Assembly: GCA_016765135.1 (NCBI GenBank)
Contig: JAESQN010000014.1
Location: 1 to 62,129 of the forward strand
Direction: 5' to 3'
DNA: 62,129 nt
DNA from: Robiginitomaculum sp.
Lineage (GTDB): Bacteria > Pseudomonadota > Alphaproteobacteria > Caulobacterales > Maricaulaceae
Below the pieces are notes generated by a model. It saw only the letters and a list, made by a program, of their open reading frames with translations. It made no database searches and was not told where the DNA came from. This document shows, in pieces, positions 8,042-13,179 of this stretch. Positions within the stretch are counted from its first letter, which is position 1. Each line of letters begins with the position of its first letter. Both the position numbers and the translations under genes were made by a program.

Positions 8042-8166
8042 TGATCTTTAAATCGGAGAGACGCGCTTTAATGATTGTTGAAGTCAGAGCACGTCCCTCC
8101 ACCCATAAAGAGCGAGAGTACTATACGCAGTGTCCCGTTCTTTGGCAATCTTAGAAAGGACATGTC
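8042..8166 (+). promoter_or_regulatory. Structured 5' UTR element, diverged copy E3 (before peptide C)
   Basis: This copy keeps the constant parts (AATCGGAGAGACG, CACG-CCCTCCACCC, TGGCAA, an RBS and ATGTTAAGAGAA) but has different sequence in between. The outer helix improves to GGAGAGACG/CGTCCCTCC. The inner hairpin becomes CTTTAA/TTGAAG. The main stem becomes AAAGAGCG (8107-8114) with CGTTCTTT (8136-8143), replacing the GGGCC-based stem of the other copies. Same architecture with different bases is what conservation of RNA structure predicts. It begins 5 bases after the hydrolase stop. Confidence 0.7.
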
Positions 8167-8478
8167 ATGTTAAGAGAAATATCAACAAATGAAATGAATA
8201 TTCTTCCCGGGGTATTTTACGATGCCATGGTTTCGATGGAACCACTTTGTTCTGACAATGTGAAATCTCCAAAAGTGATTAAATTCAAGTATTCTCTCTG
8301 GATACCTTCAAAACAGTATCTAATCGATATGGGGGTAAATTATAATGGATATTGGCCAGAAAATGCAAAGCAAGCGCAACAAAGTCTCAAAGGGAAAATG
8401 AAAGACGGGGTTTCGTGGTTTTACGGCTACAATGTCACAGCCTACAAAGACCAAAAAAACGTTAAGTGGGCTTGCTAA
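8167..8478 (+). CDS. Leader-like peptide C with degenerate cleavage site
   Basis: The 103-residue protein starts MLREISTNEMNILPGV. It matches the locus leader up to NEM but has Pro-Gly-Val where the others have Ser-Gly-Gly. The GG cleavage site is therefore lost or altered, and processing by the C39 exporter is doubtful. The rest (FYDAMVSMEPLCSDNVK, then a Lys- and aromatic-rich segment ending VKWAC) resembles no other core here and has one Cys near the middle of the N-terminal half and one at the C-terminus. It could be a decayed peptide, or a product using the leader only for translation control. A small membrane protein gene follows directly. Confidence 0.68.
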   Translation: MLREISTNEMNILPGVFYDAMVSMEPLCSDNVKSPKVIKFKYSLWIPSKQYLIDMGVNYNGYWPENAKQAQQSLKGKMKDGVSWFYGYNVTAYKDQKNVKWAC

Positions 8479-8495
8479 CAAATGTGGGGATTAGC

Positions 8496-8819
8496 ATGGA
8501 TATAATAATTTCATATTTCTGGGTTAGCTTCATATATTGGTCGCTCGCATTTCTGGCAAAAATCGCCTTTAAACTCAAAATATCAAACGAAAGCTGGTTG
8601 TTCTTTTGGCTGGCCTACGGCGCTGTACTAATAAAAGCGACCCTTAAAGGCACATTCTATGACGATATTTCATATGCCATTGTGGGCGGTATTTGTTTTA
8701 CTTTAAGCATACATTTCATGGATAAGATGCAGCCCAAGTTTCAGGGTAAAAATATTATGAGGGTGTTCATCCTCGTGGGAATAATTGTTTTCATTTTTGA
8801 ACCCCGGATAAGGAGCTGA
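8496..8819 (+). CDS. Small multi-spanning membrane protein, candidate immunity protein
   Basis: The frame is open from a GTG at 8466 that overlaps peptide C. The ATG at 8496 is preferred because a GGGGA lies 7-11 bases upstream, giving 107 residues starting MDIIISYFWV. Three to four hydrophobic segments are visible (about residues 3-22, 32-50, 60-72 and 86-102), with no soluble domain. Small membrane proteins encoded just after microcin or bacteriocin genes are often immunity proteins; that role is inferred here from size, topology and position. No family was recognised. Confidence 0.6.
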   Translation: MDIIISYFWVSFIYWSLAFLAKIAFKLKISNESWLFFWLAYGAVLIKATLKGTFYDDISYAIVGGICFTLSIHFMDKMQPKFQGKNIMRVFILVGIIVFIFEPRIRS

Positions 8820-9028
8820 CACCATATCATCCCCTAGCGGCACTGTGCCCGCAATTGTGTTTTGTTATCCTCACCCCGTATGTAGTTAATAGATTACGCC
8901 CTGTGCTGGCAAGCTATAATCGTGTAAACAATATTTAATATCTTTAGGGTTGCGCGCAAATTAAAGGTTTGTTAACCATGATTCAAAGTTGACATTTATC
9001 AGCAATTGGGATTGTACGGGATGCTATT

Positions 9029-9361
9029 ATGATGCGAGAGATGAAAGACCATGAGTTGGAGTTGGTCACGGGTGGACGTGATGGTCTCTCCGGTGGTGAT
9101 GATGTTGAGGTCGTAGTGCCTGTAATGCCTCTAACGCCTGTGGCTTCCACACTGAAGACGGAAAAATATTTGAACGGTGTTGCGAAAGCAGCGCCTTTTT
9201 TATTGGGTCAACCACAATTGTTGCCACTTTCCGGGCTTGGCACAGGCTACAGCCCAAAAAACACTTTCGCCCAGCCACCACGCAACTTGCCGGGCGCACC
9301 AAAGAGGCAAACCCGTAAAGGCGGCCCCTTCACTTTTAAATCTCCGTATTTGAACAGGTGA
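9029..9361 (+). CDS. Double-glycine leader peptide A2 (paralogue of A1)
   Basis: The 110-residue precursor has the same leader as A1 (MMREMKDHELELVTGG) and a core that differs by a three-residue insertion (MPLTPVAST in place of MPGASK) and a handful of substitutions (A to V, K to Q, N to Y, Q to K). The tail PRNLPGAPKRQTRKGG is identical. The reading frame is intact and the changes are mostly conservative, so both copies appear to have been kept under selection. Start choice and likely export are as for A1. A1 and A2 lack the E-type UTR element; their own upstream region (about 170 bases) is conserved between the two copies instead. Confidence 0.82.
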   Translation: MMREMKDHELELVTGGRDGLSGGDDVEVVVPVMPLTPVASTLKTEKYLNGVAKAAPFLLGQPQLLPLSGLGTGYSPKNTFAQPPRNLPGAPKRQTRKGGPFTFKSPYLNR

Positions 9362-9425
9362 GCAATATAAGGAACAAAAAGAATTGGGCAATAATGCCTG
9401 ATATGCGAATCATCTCATGGCGAGG

Positions 9426-9546
9426 TGATCCAAATCGGAGAGACGTACATTGTCAGTTACAAGATAAGTGCACGCCCCTCCACCCAAACAGGGCCAAGAC
9501 AATATAGCTATTGTCTGGCTCTATGGCAACCAAAAGGAGATATGCC
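9426..9546 (+). promoter_or_regulatory. Structured 5' UTR element, copy E4 (before peptide B3)
   Basis: Near-identical to E1. The main hairpin base changes from GGGCC/GGCCC to GGGCC/GGCTC, where the substitution turns a G-C pair into G-U and keeps the stem. The inner loop has CAG where E1 has CCG. It ends at the AGGAG ribosome-binding site and ATG of peptide B3. Confidence 0.75.
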
Positions 9547-9966
9547 ATGTTAAGAGAACTAAATGAAGTTGAGATGCAAATGGTCAGCGGGGGTCTAGAC
9601 GAAGTTGTATCTAATGGTCAAAGGACAGGTCAAACCAGAGAGCAGGTAGAGTCCATAAGGGACCAAATTAACGGCGGCGGAGGTGGCGGTGGAAACTCAG
9701 GTGGTGGCGGTTTTGGTGGTGGTGGTTTTAGTATATCCCCCGAACTCTTGGCACATGTTGGAAGTTTAGTATTGCCTGAGGGTGTCAGTGTTGGAACAAT
9801 TACATTGCCAGATCCGGCACCAACTATTGATCCGCAAGACCCAACCGCGTCGCAAACCACTACGCTTACAGGGCTAACATTTGATCTTGGAAACGGTACC
9901 AGTGTGACCGCTGGTGCAAATTCATCGGGAACGGTTGGCGGGAATATTACGGTTCGCTTCCCCTAA
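9547..9966 (+). CDS. Double-glycine leader peptide B3, glycine-rich core
   Basis: The ATG at 9547, with AGGAG upstream, gives leader MLRELNEVEMQMVSGG in a 139-residue precursor. The core begins LDEVVSNGQRTGQ, echoing the DEIIVVGQR start of B1. It then has a run of glycines with few interruptions (about residues 53-73), a hydrophobic segment (SPELLAHVGSLVLPEGVSVG) and a Thr/Gly/Asn-rich C-terminal third. There is no Cys. No family is recognised. It is followed by an 11-base-pair hairpin and then an aspartyl protease gene. Confidence 0.8.
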   Translation: MLRELNEVEMQMVSGGLDEVVSNGQRTGQTREQVESIRDQINGGGGGGGNSGGGGFGGGGFSISPELLAHVGSLVLPEGVSVGTITLPDPAPTIDPQDPTASQTTTLTGLTFDLGNGTSVTAGANSSGTVGGNITVRFP

Positions 9967-9983
9967 CCCAATTGGCAACAAAA

Positions 9984-10009
9984 TGGCCTCAAGATTGTTC
10001 TTGGGGCCA
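9984..10009 (+). promoter_or_regulatory. Intercistronic hairpin after peptide B3
   Basis: TGGCCTCAAGA (9984-9994) pairs with TCTTGGGGCCA (9999-10009) through 11 base pairs, one of them G-U, with a TTGT loop. It lies between B3 and the companion protease, in the same relative place as the hairpin after B1, but shares no sequence with it. No T-run follows, so partial termination or mRNA-end protection are both possible. Confidence 0.6.
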
Positions 10010-10029
10010 CATATATTAAGGATGTTCAA

Positions 10030-11310
10030 ATGAAAACTCTATTAGCCAGGTTCGTTATAATTTTCACTATAGTTTTTTTGATAGTGCTAGGGACGTGTAG
10101 TCTGGCTAAGCCAGCTTCCACTGCCGCTAGCGATTATGTTACGCATCATATAGCATTAGTTGAGGTGGAAAGGTTTCCTGTGGTTAATGTGTCAATCAAT
10201 GGCGGCAATAAGTTAAAATTTATTATTGATACGGGTGCGCAAAGAACCATCTTAGCCCCAAAAACTCGCCATTCCCTTAACTTGGCTGGTAATCGAAACG
10301 ATAAAACAGTAATGTCAGGATTAACGGGTGCAATAGACAGTTTTACGCTAGCTGAAACCAAAATACAGCTCGGAAACAGTAGCTTAAAATGTCCGGTGAT
10401 AATGCTCTCATATTCAGATAAAACTGTAGAGCAAAATGATGTTTATAAAGAAATTTTTGCTAAATATGATGGTATATTGGGTATGGATTATTTCTATGGT
10501 GCCAAGCTATCTATAGATGGCCAGAACCGATCAGTGGCGGTAACAATAAAAAAAGGTAATGGTAAAACCGTTTGTGGGTTAACTTTTAAACGCATGGACG
10601 AACATAAAATAGATAATATGTTACGCAACGCAGTATTATCGGTCGAACTTGAGGATATGAAGTTTGATATATTGGCTGACACTGGGTTGGCTGATAACAA
10701 AGTTATTATGTTTTTGCCTAATAATAAAACACGCGCTTTATGGGGTAAGGCAAGTCAAAATTATACCATGGCAAATGTTCCCTTGTTTGGAAATCTACCA
10801 TTGAAGCAAACTTTGTTTCCAAACGTAAAAATATCAGGGAAAACATCTGAAAACATGATGGTGCTTTTACCCTCGCCATGGGACGATAGGTATACGGACA
10901 AAAGCACTATTGACGGTTTCATAGGGTGGAAATATCTAAGGTATGGTGTATTGGATGTTGACTATTCCTCAAACGATAACAATTACGCAAGTTTTCATTT
11001 TCATGAAAATTGGGACAACCGGCAAAATCTATCTGGCATGCGCGAAGGTTTAGCAATGACCCCGAAGGGAGAAATTGTATTCAACAAAGTTGACAAAAAT
11101 TCTCCGGCAGATGTTGCTGGGATACAAAAAGACGATAAAATAATTAAACTTGATGGTGCGCGGTTTTCAATGGAAAACCCAGAAGGTTTTTTCGATGCAT
11201 TAGCAGGAAAAAAGGGAAACGTCTCGGTTCAATTGTTACGGAATGGTGCCATAATAGACACAGAACTTATTTTTAACGACTACCTTTTGCAGAATTCTAT
11301 CAATAAATGA
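10030..11310 (+). CDS. Secreted aspartyl protease-like protein (two DTG motifs) with C-terminal PDZ, companion of B3
   Basis: The 426-residue protein has an N-terminal hydrophobic segment (residues 6-24), a signal peptide or anchor. Two retropepsin-like lobes follow: the first has FIIDTGAQRTIL near residue 64 and ILGMDYF near 154; the second has ILADTGLADNKV near 216 and FIGWKYLRYGVLDVDY near 297. Residues 340-420 form a PDZ domain (SPADVAGIQKDDKIIKLDG). This architecture matches bacterial aspartyl protease family proteins with PDZ. The stop overlaps the start of the HlyD adaptor by four bases (ATGA), so the two are co-transcribed, tying the protease to the export system. Peptide trimming or immunity are possible roles. 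AT-rich. Confidence 0.8.
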   Translation: MKTLLARFVIIFTIVFLIVLGTCSLAKPASTAASDYVTHHIALVEVERFPVVNVSINGGNKLKFIIDTGAQRTILAPKTRHSLNLAGNRNDKTVMSGLTGAIDSFTLAETKIQLGNSSLKCPVIMLSYSDKTVEQNDVYKEIFAKYDGILGMDYFYGAKLSIDGQNRSVAVTIKKGNGKTVCGLTFKRMDEHKIDNMLRNAVLSVELEDMKFDILADTGLADNKVIMFLPNNKTRALWGKASQNYTMANVPLFGNLPLKQTLFPNVKISGKTSENMMVLLPSPWDDRYTDKSTIDGFIGWKYLRYGVLDVDYSSNDNNYASFHFHENWDNRQNLSGMREGLAMTPKGEIVFNKVDKNSPADVAGIQKDDKIIKLDGARFSMENPEGFFDALAGKKGNVSVQLLRNGAIIDTELIFNDYLLQNSINK

Positions 11311-12542
11311 CCCTATTCCGCCCTGAAGCTCTTGAACATAAACGCCGCAAACTGCACGGTGAGGTGATTATCGTACAGCCTGTTAGTTTCTTCGTTTTGA
11401 CGGCGGTATTTTTTGTCGTGACTGCCGTTATCGTCGCATTTCTAGCCAGTGGGGAGTATAAGCGCAAAGAAACCGTTATAGGTTATATCGCGCCCGAACG
11501 GGGGCTGTCGGTTATTCGCGCTGACCAGGGTGGGCGGTTGACGCAGGTGTTTGTTAGTGAGGGGGATGTGGTGCCTGCGGGAACGCCCTTATTTGCGGCG
11601 CGGCTGGGTATGGAGACCGAGGGTGGCCGTGTCGGGGAACGGCGTCTTAAAAGCACAGATGTCAGGCTGTCTGAATTGCGTGAGCAAGAAGCGGGTATCA
11701 AGGCGCGGTTTCGCGGTGAACGGGCGCGCCTGAACGCACAAAAATCCAGCTTCATGGCTGAGATTTCCGGTCTTAGGAAGCGGCGTGTTTTGCAAACCAA
11801 ATCCGTTGAAATCGCCGCATCGCAACTCAAACGGTATGCCCGCCTGTCCGCAGACGGCACAACCTCGCAGCTGGAGCTTGATCAGGCTAAATCAGGCGAC
11901 ATTAACCAACGCCTAAATCTTGCCAGTGTAGACCAGCAAATCATAGCCAGGCAGGCGGCGCTGGCCGAAAACAAGTTTGCGCAAAAAGCATTGGTCGGGA
12001 ATGAGGAGCGGGAATTGTCGGGCCTGCGCATTCAAATCAGCCAGTTGGAGCAAAGCCGTGTGGAGCTTGAAGCATCAGATTGGTATATTGTCCGTAGTCC
12101 CATTGGCGGAACCATAGCGGCCTTGCAAGGAACCGTTGGGCAAAGCATCTCGCCCAATGCGCCCGTGGTTATGATCATTCCAGAAGACACTGATATGGTG
12201 GCTACGCTTTTGACGTCCTCAAAATCTGTCGCATTTTTGGAAGCTGGCCAGGACGTGAATTTGTTGATCGACGCATTCCCGTATCAAAAATTTGGCGTAC
12301 AGAAAGGCGTTATCAAGGACATATCAAAAACACCGTATAAGCCAGGAGAACTTGATGCACCTATACCCTATGAGCAATCCGTATACCGCGTCGTTGTCAC
12401 CCTCAACAAACAAACGGTGACAGCATACGGCAAAGAAGTCCCGATCAAAACAGGTATGACCCTGCAAGGTGATTTAATCGTGGATAGTCGCACACTCTTA
12501 CAATGGATGATGGAACCACTACTGACCATGAAGCGGAGTTAA
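11307..12542 (+). CDS. HlyD-family membrane fusion protein of peptide exporter (CvaA type)
   Basis: The 411-residue adaptor would link the C39 ABC exporter to an outer-membrane channel. The N-terminus is cytoplasmic and basic (RPEALEHKRRKLHG), followed by one transmembrane helix (about 26-48). Next come the lipoyl-like half GYIAPERGLSVIRADQGGRL, a long coiled-coil hairpin (about 110-250), the second half with SPIGGTIAALQGTVGQS, and a beta-barrel domain ending in VPIKTGMTLQGDLI. The order and the short cytoplasmic stretch match colicin V secretion protein CvaA. It closes the peptide locus at the opposite end from the exporter and is less AT-rich than the companion genes. Confidence 0.92.
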   Translation: MTLFRPEALEHKRRKLHGEVIIVQPVSFFVLTAVFFVVTAVIVAFLASGEYKRKETVIGYIAPERGLSVIRADQGGRLTQVFVSEGDVVPAGTPLFAARLGMETEGGRVGERRLKSTDVRLSELREQEAGIKARFRGERARLNAQKSSFMAEISGLRKRRVLQTKSVEIAASQLKRYARLSADGTTSQLELDQAKSGDINQRLNLASVDQQIIARQAALAENKFAQKALVGNEERELSGLRIQISQLEQSRVELEASDWYIVRSPIGGTIAALQGTVGQSISPNAPVVMIIPEDTDMVATLLTSSKSVAFLEAGQDVNLLIDAFPYQKFGVQKGVIKDISKTPYKPGELDAPIPYEQSVYRVVVTLNKQTVTAYGKEVPIKTGMTLQGDLIVDSRTLLQWMMEPLLTMKRS

Positions 12543-12552
12543 ACGCTAGCAG

Positions 12553-12696
12553 CTAACACAACAACTCCACAGCCTCCGCCTTATGTCCAGCTGACAGATG
12601 CGCATAACGCAAAGTCATATCATAGGTCGAGTGGCCTAGTAAACCGCCGTAGAACATTATTAAGCCGGGCGCAGATGACCACCAATTCTTCCTCGG
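12553..12696 (-). pseudogene. C-terminal fragment of a phage-type tyrosine recombinase
   Basis: In an open minus-strand frame shared with the trbE fragment, the last part reads FYGGLLGHSTYDMTLRYAHL followed by SAGHKAEAVELLC. This is the end of an XerC/phage integrase domain, with the LLGHS motif and the catalytic Tyr in LRYAHL. The rest of the gene, including the Arg-carrying parts, is missing, so it is a fossil. It suggests that an integrase-bearing element once ended here. Confidence 0.75.
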
Positions 12697-12846
12697 TGGG
12701 CTTTCCAGATCAGGCCCGCGAAATTCCGCCGTTCGTTGAAAACTGCCGTCTTTGTTCAGAACAATACCCGGCGCTATCAGGCAGGCCCAAGGCAGATAAC
12801 TTGCCAAAGCACTGGGGCGCTTGCGGTATTCAGACAGGTTTAACAT
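12697..12846 (-). pseudogene. trbE: N-terminal fragment of conjugation ATPase TrbE
   Basis: The first 50 residues (MLNLSEYRKRPSALASYLPW, then LIAPGIVLNKDGSFQRTAEF and RGPDLES) match the conserved start of TrbE/VirB4-type conjugation ATPases. The Walker motifs and the other roughly 750 residues are absent; the frame runs straight into the tail of a tyrosine recombinase, which marks a deletion junction near 12690. It points to a lost Trb-type conjugative element. Confidence 0.75.
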
Positions 12847-12925
12847 GCAAGATAGCCTTTGTGGCGAATATGTCTGGCCAAAACGTCCATGAATTTAGGA
12901 TCGCGTTTGGCCAGTGTCTGACGTC
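12840..12925 (-). pseudogene. trbD: C-terminal fragment of TrbD-like conjugation protein
   Basis: Minus-strand translation of 12925-12840 gives QTLAKRDPKFMDVLARHIRH then KGYLAC and a stop that overlaps the trbE-like ATG. The ending resembles TrbD proteins, and the trbD-trbE order and overlap are as in Trb operons. Only about 26 residues remain; upstream the sequence switches to an IS3 relic. Confidence 0.5.
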
Positions 12926-12944
12926 AGCGCCTATGCAAAGAAGC

Positions 12945-13149
12945 CCGTGAGCTTAAAGAAGTTGTGGCCGAGCAGACACTAAGGTTGCGCCTACTTACGG
13001 AGTTCCCTTTAGGGTGAAAAAAGCATGATCCGGGATGGGGGCGAAGACGTATGAGGTATCCAGCATCAGAGAAGCTAGAGATTATCCGTATCGTTGAACG
13101 CTCACACCTTCCCGCCAAGCAAACCTTGGTTAAGAGGTATTTGACTTAG
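12945..13149 (+). pseudogene. Degraded IS3-family transposase (orfA end and orfB start)
   Basis: Plus-strand fragments read EARELKEVVAEQTLRLRLLT (about 12950-13010), then after a frame change GEKSMIRDGGEDV and stop. An overlapping ATG at 13051 begins MRYPASEKLEIIRIVERSHL, continues PAKQTLVKRYLT and stops at 13149. These are the end of OrfA and the beginning of OrfB of an IS3 element different from the one at 1-1294. The rest is missing. The gap 12543-13179 thus holds only relics. Confidence 0.7.
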
Positions 13150-13179
13150 TTATCTAGGCTCAGGCCCAAACCAAAATCG

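Larger units (their letters stand above)
8860..9567 (+). repeat. Direct repeat, right copy (peptide A2 block)
   Basis: Second copy of the block at 3874-4569. It covers the A2 upstream region, A2, the spacer, element E4 and the start of the B3 leader. Differences are mostly single substitutions plus a 9-base insertion in the A2 core and a short insertion after the A2 stop. Confidence 0.88.

Noticed and set aside
12675-12950. A 91-residue plus-strand frame in the relic region
   Set aside because: It runs opposite the trbE fragment, which has a convincing match; the plus-strand translation has none.
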